This document shows positions 17,485 through 30,332 of a stretch of DNA of 64,000 nucleotides, piece after piece. Position numbers and translations under genes: made by a program. The stretch is from an uncultured Desulfatitalea sp. (GTDB lineage Bacteria > Desulfobacterota > Desulfobacteria > Desulfobacterales > Desulfosarcinaceae), in the NCBI GenBank assembly GCA_937868765.1, contig CALMNL010000010.1:175619-239618 (forward strand). Direction: 5' to 3'. Numbering within the stretch: the first letter of the stretch is position 1; every line of letters starts with the position of its first letter. The notes under the pieces were generated by a model. The model searched no databases and was not told where the DNA came from. It saw only the letters and a program-made list of their open reading frames with translations.

Positions 17485-18747
17485 ATGGATTCTGCACTGA
17501 TACCCGAAGGCGTCAAACGGTGTGCCCTGTGGAAATTCCTGCTGGGCTTGTTTCTGGTGGGGCTCGTGCTGGCGTGGGGCGTCTATGCTATGCTACTGTG
17601 CTGGATCAAGGGACTGAACCAGACCAACATGAACGATTACTATGGGTTCGCCCTTTGGATCTGGGCCGACCTGGCGGTAATCGCTTTGGGAGGCGGGGCC
17701 TTCTTTTCAGGTTTGCTGAAATATGTATTTGGCAAGGATGACCTGAAGAACATCATAAACTATGCAGTGCTCATCGGTTTCATCTGCTACAGCTCGGCGC
17801 TTTTGATTCTGGCCATCGACGTTGGACAACCCCTGCGCAGTTGGTTCATTTTCTGGCATGCCAACGTGCACTCCATGCTCACCGAAGTGGCCTTCTGTCT
17901 CTCCTGCTATTTTGCCGTTCTGACCATCGAATACATCCCCCTGATTCTGGAAAACCGCCAAGTCGACAAGGTGCCGTTCTTTCATAACCTGTCGCACAAT
18001 ATGCATAGCGCCATGGCGGTGTTCGCGGCCACCGGCGCTTTTCTATCCTTCTTCCATCAAGGATCTCTGGGCGGCGTCTCCGGCGTGCTCTTCGGCCGCC
18101 CCTTCTCCTACAGGGAGCACATCCTCATCTGGCCCTACACCTTTTTCCTGTTCACTTGGTCGGCGGCCGCCTATGGCCCCTCGTTCACATTGTTCATCAC
18201 CTGGCTGACCGAGAAGATCACGCGTAAGAAGTTGGTCAAAGACAACACGATCTTTTTGCTGGCCAAAATCTCCGGCTGGATGATTCTGACCTACATCACC
18301 GCCAAGAGTGCCGATACACTTTATTGGATGTTCAAGACGGCGCCCGCCCAGGGGCTCAACTGGGAATTCTTCTACAGTAACAATGCGCTATACGGAAAAT
18401 GGATCTTATTTACCGAAATCGTCCTCTGCGGATGGCTCCCTGCGCTCCTGCTGGTTTTCAAACCCACCCGGGAGAATGCATTCCTGCGCGTGCTGGCCAC
18501 CCTGCTGGGCATTATCGGCGTCTCTCTCAACCGCTGGGTCATGGTGCTCCAGACCATGGCCGTTCCGGTGCTGACCTTCGACATGTGGGCCCTGTACATG
18601 CCCAGCTGGCAGGAGGTCGCCACCACCATTCTGCCCGTGGCCTACGGAGTGATCCTGATCATGATTTCTTACCGCTACCTGCCCATTTTCCCGCAGGAAA
18701 AAGAATTGAATCCGATCAACGCGACGGCCGAAGAGGCTGCGGCGTAA
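17485..18747 (+). CDS. qrcD: menaquinone reductase integral membrane subunit QrcD (NrfD family)
   Basis: A membrane protein of 420 residues with about ten hydrophobic helices, of the NrfD/PsrC family, carrying the quinone site of the Qrc complex. Recognisable family features are the N-terminal NMNDYYGFALWIWADLAVI-type segment (GFALWIW near residue 57) and GGGAFFSGLLKY near 70. The gene follows qrcC with an AAGGAG SD 8-9 bases before ATG 17485. In characterised Qrc this subunit reduces menaquinone and the complex is coupled to proton translocation; both are family knowledge. A small ORF follows 24 bases later. Confidence 0.9.
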   Translation: MDSALIPEGVKRCALWKFLLGLFLVGLVLAWGVYAMLLCWIKGLNQTNMNDYYGFALWIWADLAVIALGGGAFFSGLLKYVFGKDDLKNIINYAVLIGFICYSSALLILAIDVGQPLRSWFIFWHANVHSMLTEVAFCLSCYFAVLTIEYIPLILENRQVDKVPFFHNLSHNMHSAMAVFAATGAFLSFFHQGSLGGVSGVLFGRPFSYREHILIWPYTFFLFTWSAAAYGPSFTLFITWLTEKITRKKLVKDNTIFLLAKISGWMILTYITAKSADTLYWMFKTAPAQGLNWEFFYSNNALYGKWILFTEIVLCGWLPALLLVFKPTRENAFLRVLATLLGIIGVSLNRWVMVLQTMAVPVLTFDMWALYMPSWQEVATTILPVAYGVILIMISYRYLPIFPQEKELNPINATAEEAAA

Positions 18748-18771
18748 CGTCGGCGACGAGGAGGAGATCAA

Positions 18772-18933
18772 ATGTTTCCTTTTAATTTCGAGTGGGTTTG
18801 GGACATGGGCCATTATGTGTTTCACGGCGGCCTGTGGTATGCCCTCACGGTGATCGGATTGGGCATGACTTACTGCATCATCAAGTCGGTGGTCGATACG
18901 GTCAAGGGTAAAGGCGGCGGACATCACCACTAA
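18772..18933 (+). CDS. 53-residue single-helix membrane protein at the end of the qrc operon
   Basis: A small gene with a very strong SD (GAGGAGGAGATCAA) just before ATG 18772, beginning 24 bases after the qrcD stop and preceding the operon terminator at 18961. The product starts MFPFNFEWVWDMGH, has one membrane helix (about residues 21-43, GLWYALTVIGLGMTYCIIKS) and ends with a Gly/His-rich tail (GKGGGHHH). Position and SD argue that it is translated with the complex; it could be an accessory Qrc subunit or assembly factor. No function is known to me. Confidence 0.75.
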   Translation: MFPFNFEWVWDMGHYVFHGGLWYALTVIGLGMTYCIIKSVVDTVKGKGGGHHH

Positions 18934-18960
18934 GTTTTTCTGTCATTTCCCTATTTGCTT

Positions 18961-18997
18961 AAAGCGTTCTTTTCCTTTTGGGGAAAGAGCGCTTTTT
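18961..18997 (+). terminator. terminator of the qrc operon
   Basis: AAAGCG...TTTTCC pairs imperfectly with GGGGAAAGAGCGCTTT and is followed by a T-run. It separates the small qrc-linked gene from murA. Confidence 0.75.
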
Positions 18998-18999
18998 GC

Positions 19000-19027
19000 T
19001 TGTACGTACCGACATTCATGATAAATA
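19000..19027 (+). promoter_or_regulatory. possible murA promoter
   Basis: TTGTAC (19000-19005) and TAAATA (19022-19027) with a 16-base spacer, 45 bases before the murA start, directly after the preceding terminator. Confidence 0.4.
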
Positions 19028-19072
19028 GGCCGGCAGATTTGAGTCGGTTCCTATTCCGGAGAATCACTATTT

Positions 19073-20326
19073 ATGGACAAAATTCTCGTTCAGGGCGGCC
19101 ATCGGCTTGTAGGCACCGTTCAAGTGAGTGGTGCCAAGAATGCGGCCCTGCCCATCCTGGCGTCGGCACTGTTGTGCGACGGCCCCAACACCTTTACCAA
19201 CGTGCCTATTTTGCGAGATATCCAGAGCACGCTGCAGCTGCTCAGCCACCTGGGCGCGAGATGCGATATGCAAGGCCATACGGTTCAGGTCGATGCGGGG
19301 GGGCTGAATACACATGAGGCGCCCTATGATCTGGTGCGCAAGATGCGGGCTTCCATTCTGGTCCTGGGACCCCTGGTGGCGCGTTTGAAAAAGGCCCGCG
19401 TGTCATTGCCCGGCGGTTGCGCTATCGGCGCACGGCCCATCAATCTGCACCTGCGCGGGCTGGAATTGTTGGGCGCACAGATCGATCTCTCCCATGGCTA
19501 TGTAGAAGCTTCATGTGAGCGGTTGCGGGGAGCTGAAATCTACTTCGATATGGTGACGGTCACCGGCACCGAAAACATCATGATGGCTGCGGTACTGGCC
19601 GAAGGGAGGACCGTTCTGCGGAATGCCGCCTGCGAACCCGAGGTGACGGCCTTGGCCGATGTGCTCAATAAGATGGGGGCCCGCATCCAAGGGGCCGGAA
19701 CGCCCGAAATCGTTATCCAGGGCGTCGAGCAATTGCATCCCATCTCGGCCGCCATCATATCCGACCGTATCGAAGCCGGTACGCTGATGACAGCCGCGGC
19801 ATTGACCCAAGGCGATGTAATTGTCCAAGGGGCCGAACCCGAGAATCTGGAAGCCGTGATTCATAAGCTGAGGTTGGCTGGAACGCAAGTCGACGTGAAC
19901 GGGAATCAAATCCGGGTTCAGGGGCAACGTCCCATCCACAGTGTAGACGTCAAGACACTGCCGTACCCAGGCTTCCCCACCGATATGCAGGCCCAATTTA
20001 TGGTCTTGATGACGGTCGCCCGAGGCTCCTGCCTCATTTCCGAAACGATTTTCGAAAACCGATTTATCCACGTTAGTGAGCTACAGCGCATGGGCGCCGA
20101 TATCGCAGTAACGGGCAATTCGGCTTTGATCAAAGGGGTGGCTCGTTTGTCTGGTGCGCCGGTGATGGCCAGTGACCTCAGGGCCAGCGCTTGTCTTATA
20201 TTGGCAGGTTTGGTCGCGGACAATACTACTGAAGTCAACCGTGTCTATCATCTGGATCGCGGTTACGAAGCTTTGGAAGTGAAGTTTCAGCAATTGGGCG
20301 CGGCCATACGACGGGCCAAGGCTTGA
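19073..20326 (+). CDS. murA: UDP-N-acetylglucosamine 1-carboxyvinyltransferase MurA
   Basis: First committed step of peptidoglycan synthesis: transfers enolpyruvate from PEP to UDP-GlcNAc in the cytoplasm. The 417-residue length is normal. The catalytic loop [10 protein letters not shown] carries the Cys (C116) targeted by fosfomycin, so the enzyme is predicted to be sensitive. The GAKNAALPI motif (20-28) and the C-terminal DLRASA segment are also family hallmarks. It appears as a single-gene unit, ending 13 bases before the convergent gene at 20340. Confidence 0.96.
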   Translation: MDKILVQGGHRLVGTVQVSGAKNAALPILASALLCDGPNTFTNVPILRDIQSTLQLLSHLGARCDMQGHTVQVDAGGLNTHEAPYDLVRKMRASILVLGPLVARLKKARVSLPGGCAIGARPINLHLRGLELLGAQIDLSHGYVEASCERLRGAEIYFDMVTVTGTENIMMAAVLAEGRTVLRNAACEPEVTALADVLNKMGARIQGAGTPEIVIQGVEQLHPISAAIISDRIEAGTLMTAAALTQGDVIVQGAEPENLEAVIHKLRLAGTQVDVNGNQIRVQGQRPIHSVDVKTLPYPGFPTDMQAQFMVLMTVARGSCLISETIFENRFIHVSELQRMGADIAVTGNSALIKGVARLSGAPVMASDLRASACLILAGLVADNTTEVNRVYHLDRGYEALEVKFQQLGAAIRRAKA

Positions 20327-20339
20327 GACCGGACCATCG

Positions 20340-20747
20340 CTACTCCTTACCGAGATCCTTCTTGAGTTTCTTTTCGAGTCCGGCAAACAACTCTTTTTTC
20401 TTCTGGGCCTGTTGTTCTTTAATCGATTCCACCTTGCTCGCAAGCTTGTTACGTTCGGATTGGAATTTCTTCAGGGCGTTGTCCAGTTCAGATGCCTCGA
20501 CTTCACGCGGCAGCTGCTCCAGACGCAGATGATCGGCAACCACCCAACGATCATCAAAGGCCCCTTCCACCTGATCCACGATGCCCGCATCGCGTAGGCG
20601 CCGACTGATCAAGCCGGTTTGTTCAGCGGAAATTTGAAGCAGTTCTGAAATTTGATCCAAAGCCGGCGGAGCTCCATGCCGACGCTCCAGGATTCGAATG
20701 GCGGCCACGAACAGATGGCCTTCATGATAGAGACTCTTGCTTTCCAT
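20340..20747 (-). CDS. small helix-turn-helix and coiled-coil protein, unknown function
   Basis: A 135-residue protein. Residues about 8-70 resemble a winged helix (LDQISELLQISAEQTGLISR, then a DAGIVDQVEG turn), and about 85-135 form a Lys/Glu-rich coiled coil (LKKFQSERNKLASKVESI). It lacks other motifs. It is convergent with murA and separated from eno by a long spacer, so context gives no role. A DNA-binding regulator or structural protein is possible; I cannot name it. Confidence 0.65.
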   Translation of the reverse strand: MESKSLYHEGHLFVAAIRILERRHGAPPALDQISELLQISAEQTGLISRRLRDAGIVDQVEGAFDDRWVVADHLRLEQLPREVEASELDNALKKFQSERNKLASKVESIKEQQAQKKKELFAGLEKKLKKDLGKE

Positions 20748-22512
<1,765 letters not shown>

Positions 22513-22573
22513 GTTTGGAACCCGACCAATTGCAAACAACGCGGAAAGGATAAGAAGGAATATATAAAAAGCT

Positions 22574-23485
22574 ATGGCCCTGTTGGGTAACGCATCATGG
22601 AACGGGCGGAACAGCGGGACAAAGCCGCTGTTCGCGCTCGGTATGTGCTTGATGCTCGTCGTTGACGTGCTGATCTTTTTATTGCCGGCTAAGCCAGTTA
22701 CGGCCTTCGCGGATGTTGTCGCCGGCCCCCAACTTCTGGACTTGGTGGCTAAAACCCTCTCTGGTGCCGAAACGCTGCGTGTAGAGCAGACGGTGGTGGT
22801 CGAAGAGGCCACCATCGCCGACCATCCCCTTGAACTCAATGAGACGTTGAGCTACGCATTCAACGATCGGTTCCGTTCCGATACCCATTTTAAGAATACC
22901 GAAAGAATCCACGTCGTCTCACAGGATAAAACGCTGACCGTTATAGACGGACGTCGCATCGTTGATGCTACCGGACGTTTTGATCAATACAAGGATTTAT
23001 TGTTGTGCCGATCCCGCCCGGCACTGATCAAGACCCTGTTGGCGCATGGCGTGGATGTGGGCAAGACGAGTATCGGTCGTTATGAGGATCGCATCGTTTA
23101 TATTATCGGCGCACAATACCCCGATAAGTCTGTTTCACAGGTATGGATTGATAAAGAAAGTTTCTTGCCACTGCGTTGGTTGCATGTCTCTGCCCGCAAT
23201 CCCAAAGACAACCTGATTTTCATCTATAGCGACTGGCAGAAAAAAGCAAATCTCTGGTACCCCATGCAAGTGGATACGCTGCATGACAAGACCCTGATTC
23301 GCCGGATTCGGGTGCACCAATTACAGGCAAATGTGAATTTTGCGCCCGAGTTGTTCGACATTCCTCAAATGGTGTTGCGCTACCCTCAGGAAGAATCGGC
23401 CCAAAGTACACCGGGACTTGATTCGGACCCATCTCATGAGGTGCAACGAACCATTGAAAACTTCCAAAAAAAGTTCAGTGATTGA
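22574..23485 (+). CDS. LolA-like periplasmic protein
   Basis: A 303-residue exported protein with an N-terminal hydrophobic signal (about 18-45, ending VTAFA). The rest reads as a single beta-rich LolA/LppX-type half-barrel: alternating strands with SYAFNDRFRSDTHFK, VIDGRRIVDATG, SVSQVWIDKESFLPLRW and NLIFIYSDWQK, which match the outer membrane lipoprotein-sorting protein fold. It may carry lipoproteins or lipids across the periplasm. It lies between eno and pyrG in the same direction; 61 bases separate it from eno. The exact start is uncertain (SD is distant). Confidence 0.7.
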   Translation: MALLGNASWNGRNSGTKPLFALGMCLMLVVDVLIFLLPAKPVTAFADVVAGPQLLDLVAKTLSGAETLRVEQTVVVEEATIADHPLELNETLSYAFNDRFRSDTHFKNTERIHVVSQDKTLTVIDGRRIVDATGRFDQYKDLLLCRSRPALIKTLLAHGVDVGKTSIGRYEDRIVYIIGAQYPDKSVSQVWIDKESFLPLRWLHVSARNPKDNLIFIYSDWQKKANLWYPMQVDTLHDKTLIRRIRVHQLQANVNFAPELFDIPQMVLRYPQEESAQSTPGLDSDPSHEVQRTIENFQKKFSD

Positions 23486-23592
23486 TAGCTGATGGCAACA
23501 GTCTGGCTTAACCTGCCAATAGGGGCGCTTTCCCCTTTTCTTCCCAGGGCGAAACCACTTCCACAACCAGAACCTTTATGGTAACAAGATAA

Positions 23593-25290
<1,698 letters not shown>

Positions 25291-25298
25291 CCCCAACG

Positions 25299-25338
25299 CC
25301 CCCCCATAAGACCGTTGTCTGGTGGTCTCATGGGGGGC
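25299..25338 (+). terminator. hairpin downstream of pyrG
   Basis: CCCCCCATAAGACC pairs with GGTCTCATGGGGGG with one mismatch. It has no T-run; it may be a pyrG 3' end shared with the convergent khpA. Confidence 0.45.
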
Positions 25339-25496
25339 ACTGTGGAAAATGCTCAATGCAAAACAGTGGTCAAATTTGAAGCCGAAGGGCACTCGGTTGA
25401 TTGGATTCGCAACTTCTCGCTAATGAATTCTTTTTCCGCTACATCCTCCTCGTATCCGCTCTCCAGCATCCTTCCCGCATAGACGTTCGATTTTAA

Positions 25497-25727
25497 CTAT
25501 TCTATTATTTCTAGCACGGTGCGCTTTTTGACTTTCGATGAAACCGCACTGAGAATAGTACGCATTGCCTGAGCGGTCCGTCCTTGCTTGCCGATCACCT
25601 TCCCCAAATCTTCCTTGGCCACTTTCAACTCCAGCACTGTCGTCTGATTGCCTTCAACTTCAGATACCAAAACTTCGTTGGGATGGTCTACTAGTGACTG
25701 CGCAATAAAACTAATCAACTCCTTCAT
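25497..25727 (-). CDS. khpA: KH-domain RNA-binding protein KhpA
   Basis: A 76-residue single KH domain protein with the nucleic-acid loop [15 protein letters not shown] (GxxG type), as in KhpA/YlqC. It binds RNA, in other bacteria with KhpB, and affects cell size and sRNA stability. The usual neighbours rpsP and rimM are absent; the gene stands alone. I prefer ATG 25727 because AGGAGAGG lies eight bases before it; the alternative GTG at 25733 would be too close to the SD. Confidence 0.9.
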   Translation of the reverse strand: MKELISFIAQSLVDHPNEVLVSEVEGNQTTVLELKVAKEDLGKVIGKQGRTAQAMRTILSAVSSKVKKRTVLEIIE

Positions 25728-26182
25728 TTTCACCTCTCCTTTTTACCGACGGTTTGAATCGAACCCTGTTAGCGATTAATTGAGGATTCAACTGCAACGG
25801 CGCCTCTATGGATGGGTGGTGGGTGTGTAAAACAAATTATACCAACACGCCGTCAAAAGGCAATACGAAATAAATGCACTGAAAATACGGTAATGGATTA
25901 CGCGGAAAACAGATTAACTATTTTAAAACAAATTAAATATGACTAACAAACAATACTCGGGTTTTCCAGCCGGCAAGCTATCAATCAGGGCAGATCGAAA
26001 ATTACGTTCTCCCGAAAAATGAGCCTGTAAGCATAAATATCATCAGGAGATGCCGGCTCTTAGAACCATCCCATGTGCAGCGAACCCGGTACGTTGACGA
26101 AATCCCAAGAGAGCTTTCGGCGACTGGATCAACTTATTATTTTATAATGGTTGTGTACTCTTTTCAATGGCCCGGAGAGCGG
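25728..26182. other. 455-bp intergenic region, no gene seen
   Basis: Upstream of khpA and downstream of the YkgJ-type gene, both on the minus strand. AT-rich around 25870-25960. No convincing coding frame or structured RNA. Confidence 0.4.
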
Positions 26183-26773
26183 TTAGGCAGCTGAGGTGGT
26201 GCCCAGTTCCTCGCTGTGGGTCATTTGCATCTGAAGTCCCAGACGAAGAATGGCTCGTTCGAAGGCTCTATTAATGGGCATGAGTTCAGAAGCCGAAAGG
26301 TCAATGGTATTTAAAAGGAGGCCAAAATGGCTGAAGCAGGGGGCCTGGCTTTGAATGGTTTTTGCCCGCATTATATCCTCGGGTTGGGTTTGTTTTAAAA
26401 GCTTGCATGCGGCTAGTTCTAACGATCCATCCCGGCGGCGAACCGCCCCGAAACCGAAAAGACGGCAAATGGCCGGCCGCCAGGCGTAATGGGTGCAATG
26501 CCCTGGCGTTTCGACAAGCTTCGCTTGATTATAAAAAACACAGCGTGACCCATGGGATAAGCCGTGAATCCGATCCAGCCATAATTGGGATTCGCCACGA
26601 AGGAGAATTTCGTGGGCCATCGGCAACATCTCCAATGGTGATGTATGAATGTCGTCCGCCGTGCAACAACTGCCACAGCTGTTGGGGCAACGGAGTCCTG
26701 TGGCCAGTTGAAATGCCGCCACCTGCTGATCGATCTCAGAATAAACGGTCAGGATTTGGGATAGGATTCGCAT
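26183..26773 (-). CDS. YkgJ-type cysteine cluster protein
   Basis: A 196-residue protein with the cysteine pattern of the YkgJ/UPF0153 family, thought to bind zinc or an iron-sulfur cluster. Cys are at CPNSCGSCC (residues about 29-37), then SRCVFYN (about 78), GHCTHY and PAICRLFGF (about 93-105), and a CKLL (about 124). In the family these four groups form the metal site. Downstream of it (3') lies the long spacer; upstream is a perfect 9-bp stem-loop and the SBP gene. Substrate and function are unknown. Confidence 0.75.
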   Translation of the reverse strand: MRILSQILTVYSEIDQQVAAFQLATGLRCPNSCGSCCTADDIHTSPLEMLPMAHEILLRGESQLWLDRIHGLSHGSRCVFYNQAKLVETPGHCTHYAWRPAICRLFGFGAVRRRDGSLELAACKLLKQTQPEDIMRAKTIQSQAPCFSHFGLLLNTIDLSASELMPINRAFERAILRLGLQMQMTHSEELGTTSAA

Positions 26774-26795
26774 AGATGGAGCTGTGTAACGTCGT

Positions 26796-26829
26796 CATGC
26801 CGCCAGGGCTGCAGGCCGCGGGCGGCATG
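26796..26829 (-). terminator. stem-loop between the SBP and YkgJ-type genes
   Basis: CATGCCGCC (26796-26804) and GGCGGCATG (26821-26829) are exactly complementary around a 16-base loop. It lies right after the SBP stop; no T-run, so termination is only partly supported. Confidence 0.45.
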
Positions 26830-26842
26830 GCGATCGAATGTA

Positions 26843-28192
26843 CTACTTCTTTTTGTAGGCAGACACCACCCAAGGAGGCAGCAACATAGGTTTGAGACCC
26901 TTGATGCTCATTTCATTGGGCTTATCGGGGGGCTCGACGCTGAATTCCCAATAGGGGCTCATCCACTTAAAGTGGGGCCATACGCCCACCATTTTACCGT
27001 CCTGCCACTGGGTTCCAAGGAAGGTGATATAGCCCGGCCCCCATTTCAATTCGTGCAGTTGTCGTCCTTGCTCGTCTTTTTCAAAAGCTGTTGTGCCGGC
27101 AGGTACTTTGGTTACACCCTGCTCCATAAGCGGAATGAGCTTTTCTGGATTTAGTGAACCGGTCTCTTCGATGGCCATGGGTAGTGTTATTTTTATAAAG
27201 GCATAAATATCAGCAGTATATATCGGCAGTTCGCCATAGCGTTGGATATAATTGGTTACAAAGGGTTCGGTAAGCTCGTTATAGGCAACTCCCCGCGCAT
27301 AGCTGCCGGTAGCCATAACATAATTGCCCATCCCTTGGGTTGCTTCCCAAAAGCTTTCCTTTCCTGCTTCGACATTGATGCCTACTTGTACTGCTGGGAT
27401 TTGTAGTTCGCCGGCCTGTTTGGCAAGCGGAATACCGGCTGGACCGGAAATGACTGTGAAAATGATATGGGCACCTTCCCGCTGAATGGCTGCCAATTCA
27501 GCACTGACATCCCGTGCACCAGGGGATATGCGCCATGTCCCGGCGACTTCCATACCCATTTTAGGGATGAAGGTTTCGGCCTGTTTGATCATGGGATCGA
27601 CCCACATTGCCTTTTCCGCGACAATAGCCACGCGCAGCCGATCAATATCCAATTGCTTTTTCATCATGGCGGCGACGCTGCGTAACTGCGCAAAAAGGGC
27701 TTTGATCAGGTAGTTGGAGTTGGGGGGAGCCCCGCGAAACCAATATTTATAACGATTATAATCGTTTGCTACTCTCGCGCACAGTTCTGGATGGGCAGCG
27801 CCTATTCCAATGAACATGGTCTTATTGTCCATGGCGATATCCTGCATCGCGAGAACTGCCTCGGTGCGGAAGCCACCGGCAACGAAATTGACTTTATCCC
27901 TTAGAATAAGGCCTTCCATGGCATTGGCGGCTGCAGGGATGCTTATAAATTCGTTGGAGTCCGCCTTGATGATTTCAATCTTCATCTTTTTGTTGCCGAC
28001 CTTGACGCCTCCGTTGGCATTGACCTCTTCGGCCGCCATCACAGCCCCGTTCCACATGGCTTTACCCTGCGCGAACTGCATGGGACCGATGATGCCGATT
28101 TTGATTGTTTCCTCGGCCATAACCGGCGAACACCACCAAAACAGGATTAAGAGAAATGTCGGAAGAAGGCCGAATCGAAGAACCCTTTGCAT
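26843..28192 (-). CDS. branched-chain amino acid-type ABC transporter substrate-binding protein
   Basis: A periplasmic binding protein of 449 residues of the Leu/Ile/Val (Peripla_BP_6) family. A signal peptide (about 1-26, cleavage after SPVMA) precedes the typical start EETIKIGIIGPMQF. Two-lobe features such as ARHISPG-like GARDVSAELAAIQ and AGIPLAKQAG segments are visible. The true start is ATG 28192, with AAGGGGG before it; the frame is open further upstream. No permease or ATPase genes adjoin it, so it is an orphan that may supply a distant transporter or a sensor; a sensor kinase gene lies upstream on the same strand. Ligand unknown. Confidence 0.85.
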   Translation of the reverse strand: MQRVLRFGLLPTFLLILFWWCSPVMAEETIKIGIIGPMQFAQGKAMWNGAVMAAEEVNANGGVKVGNKKMKIEIIKADSNEFISIPAAANAMEGLILRDKVNFVAGGFRTEAVLAMQDIAMDNKTMFIGIGAAHPELCARVANDYNRYKYWFRGAPPNSNYLIKALFAQLRSVAAMMKKQLDIDRLRVAIVAEKAMWVDPMIKQAETFIPKMGMEVAGTWRISPGARDVSAELAAIQREGAHIIFTVISGPAGIPLAKQAGELQIPAVQVGINVEAGKESFWEATQGMGNYVMATGSYARGVAYNELTEPFVTNYIQRYGELPIYTADIYAFIKITLPMAIEETGSLNPEKLIPLMEQGVTKVPAGTTAFEKDEQGRQLHELKWGPGYITFLGTQWQDGKMVGVWPHFKWMSPYWEFSVEPPDKPNEMSIKGLKPMLLPPWVVSAYKKK

Positions 28193-28544
28193 AAAGCTAC
28201 CCCCTTTTGGATGCAGTTTGGGTATTGCTCTAAAATGGCGGCTACATAGCATACAATCGGAATGAATTATACAATCACGCCACCTTTTGCCTCTATCGCC
28301 CGTTGGCGGAGAAAATTTAGTACCTGTGACGGCATTTTTTATTTAAATGCGGCTTTCCCGGGATTGATAAGGGGCATATTGCTCGTAAGGCCGAAAGGAA
28401 AATCCCCTAATTAGATATATTTTAGCAATAATACGAGAATGTTGGATTTATTGTCAACTTTTCTGTGGGACGATTTCGATAATTTTAGGGATAAAGGCTT
28501 GTGCAGCTTAAGCACGAAAGGGAGGTGTTCAGGAAAGATAATTT
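28193..28544 (-). other. 352-bp spacer between the sensor kinase and SBP genes
   Basis: Downstream of the kinase gene and upstream of the SBP gene on the minus strand. AT-rich from about 28400 to 28480, probably holding the SBP promoter; no gene recognised. Confidence 0.4.
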
Positions 28545-30128
28545 TCATGGTTTCCTGTAGGTCACGGGCAATATCAGGTGAAACAAGGCCCCATGCCCTA
28601 GCTCGCTATCCACGTTGATGTCTCCCCCCATGGCGCGAGCCAGAATCCTGGCGACGGCCAAACCCAGTCCGTGACCGTTGCGGGCCATACCTGCGCTAGG
28701 GGTTACCTGTTTATATCGTTGAAAAATTGCTTCATGGTGGTTTGGTGCAATGCCCGGCCCGTCATCCCGAACCGATACTGAAAAATTTTCGCCCTGACAG
28801 GCCAGGTGAATCAATAGATGGCGTCGGCGGTAGAAAAGACCATTTTTAATCAAATTGCCGGCGATCTGTCGAAATTTGACCTCGTCTTGTTCCGCGCCCA
28901 AACTTTCGGCTGCAGGTGTCGCCTCTATCCGAATGCCTTTGCGCGACAGCAGGGCTATGCGCCCAGGGTCGGTTGGAATGTTTTTCATCTCTTCATAGAG
29001 TTGGGGGTCATTGATCTCCACCACCTCCATTAGTATCCGCTCGAGTGCCGGCAAGAGTTGAAAGGGCTGGCAATGAAAACAGACATTGTGGGCTCGGCCA
29101 ACCTCAAGTAATTCATTGAGCATTTCACGGGTTCTGCGTGCATTGCGCAAGATGCGTTGAAAGGTGCGTTCCTGGCCGGCCAAATCTGAAATGCCTTGGG
29201 CTTTTTCCATAAGCATGCGAATGCCGGTTTCGACGATACCGACCGGGTCTTTGAGTTCATGCACCAGAAATTCGATGTTGACGTTATGGAAGAAATCTTC
29301 CGCTTTGCTTTCCCTGGGGTTTTCTTCGACGATATCGGAAGGTTTGGCATGCTGCCCCAGAATATCTTCCATTTCATATTCTATATCGAGCAGCCGTTCC
29401 AGGTTGCGCTCTGCCCGTTGATAAATCGCTTTCCAGCCGTTCTCCGGAAGGAGGTTCAAATGTTTGGACAATAGCTTCAAAGAGGCTATCAAAACCGATA
29501 GCGGCGTCTTCAATGCATGGGAAATATGGTGAATGACCTGATCCTTGGCAGAGTCGAAATCTTTGGCCCGTTCATTTGAAATATCCAGATGTTGGCGAAG
29601 GAGCAGGGCTTCCATGGTCGCCGCCGTGGCGCCGGCTACGGCCTGCAGCAGTTCTTCGTCGTGCACGGATGCGTTCGCCGGCGTATCGATGGCCCAGATC
29701 AAACCGAATCGTTTCAGGCCGGTAGTCAACGGCGCCATTATGCTATTATTCAAAAGTGTGCCAATTTTCTGACTCAGCGCCGATGGGCTCTGCTCGGCTT
29801 TGAAAAAGCTGATGATCGATGCCGAACGTCCCAAGTCGGCCTGACGCCATTTTTCAGGATCGCAATCAAAGCGCAAGCTGCGGATAAAGCTCTCGAGTTG
29901 GTCGTCGCCTGCCGAAAATGCCGCGATGGAAAGACGCTGCCTCTCGCTTTCATGCAGTAATACGGCACCGCCCTGGGAACCCACCAATTCAGGGATTTTG
30001 GCGGAAACTGCCCGCAGGAGTTCTTCACGACTCGAAAAAGAGTGCAACTGCCGGCAAAGGGTTACCAATGCCCCTTGGCCATTTGGGAATGGTGTGTTTC
30101 CGTCCTTTGGGAACGCCGGCTTGGTCAT
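28545..30128 (-). CDS. GAF-domain sensor histidine kinase with two H-box-like segments
   Basis: A cytoplasmic histidine kinase of 527 residues with no membrane helix. Residues about 20-175 look like a GAF sensor domain. Two H-box-like sequences follow: HALKTP (His204) and HELKDP (His290), each in a long helical region. The HATPase domain has an N box (NLIKNG, 425-430), G1 (DDGPGIAP, 455-462) and G2 (GHGLGLAVA, 485-493). The second H box is the closer to the ATPase domain and looks canonical, so it is the likely phosphorylation site; the first may be a degenerate dimerisation domain. No cognate response regulator adjoins it. Confidence 0.82.
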   Translation of the reverse strand: MTKPAFPKDGNTPFPNGQGALVTLCRQLHSFSSREELLRAVSAKIPELVGSQGGAVLLHESERQRLSIAAFSAGDDQLESFIRSLRFDCDPEKWRQADLGRSASIISFFKAEQSPSALSQKIGTLLNNSIMAPLTTGLKRFGLIWAIDTPANASVHDEELLQAVAGATAATMEALLLRQHLDISNERAKDFDSAKDQVIHHISHALKTPLSVLIASLKLLSKHLNLLPENGWKAIYQRAERNLERLLDIEYEMEDILGQHAKPSDIVEENPRESKAEDFFHNVNIEFLVHELKDPVGIVETGIRMLMEKAQGISDLAGQERTFQRILRNARRTREMLNELLEVGRAHNVCFHCQPFQLLPALERILMEVVEINDPQLYEEMKNIPTDPGRIALLSRKGIRIEATPAAESLGAEQDEVKFRQIAGNLIKNGLFYRRRHLLIHLACQGENFSVSVRDDGPGIAPNHHEAIFQRYKQVTPSAGMARNGHGLGLAVARILARAMGGDINVDSELGHGALFHLILPVTYRKP

Positions 30129-30332
30129 GATTTCTTTTTACTTCTCCATGGGCAATATAGGGCCGGAACGAACAATTTTTGAGGTTGAGCTGGCACCCCA
30201 AATGATGTAAGTCAAGGCGCTGCAACCTGAACTTCCATGAAGTGCAACCCTCTTTCAAAATGTCTTTTTTACTGTGGATAAATTGCACTGGCGTGTCAAG
30301 CGGAAACGACTGGGTCGCAATGACAGGCTGCC

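Noticed and set aside
25756..25768. GAATCGAACCCTG resembling a tRNA T-arm on the minus strand
   Set aside because: The opposite arm of the stem is not complementary and no cloverleaf can be drawn; it is in the khpA leader.
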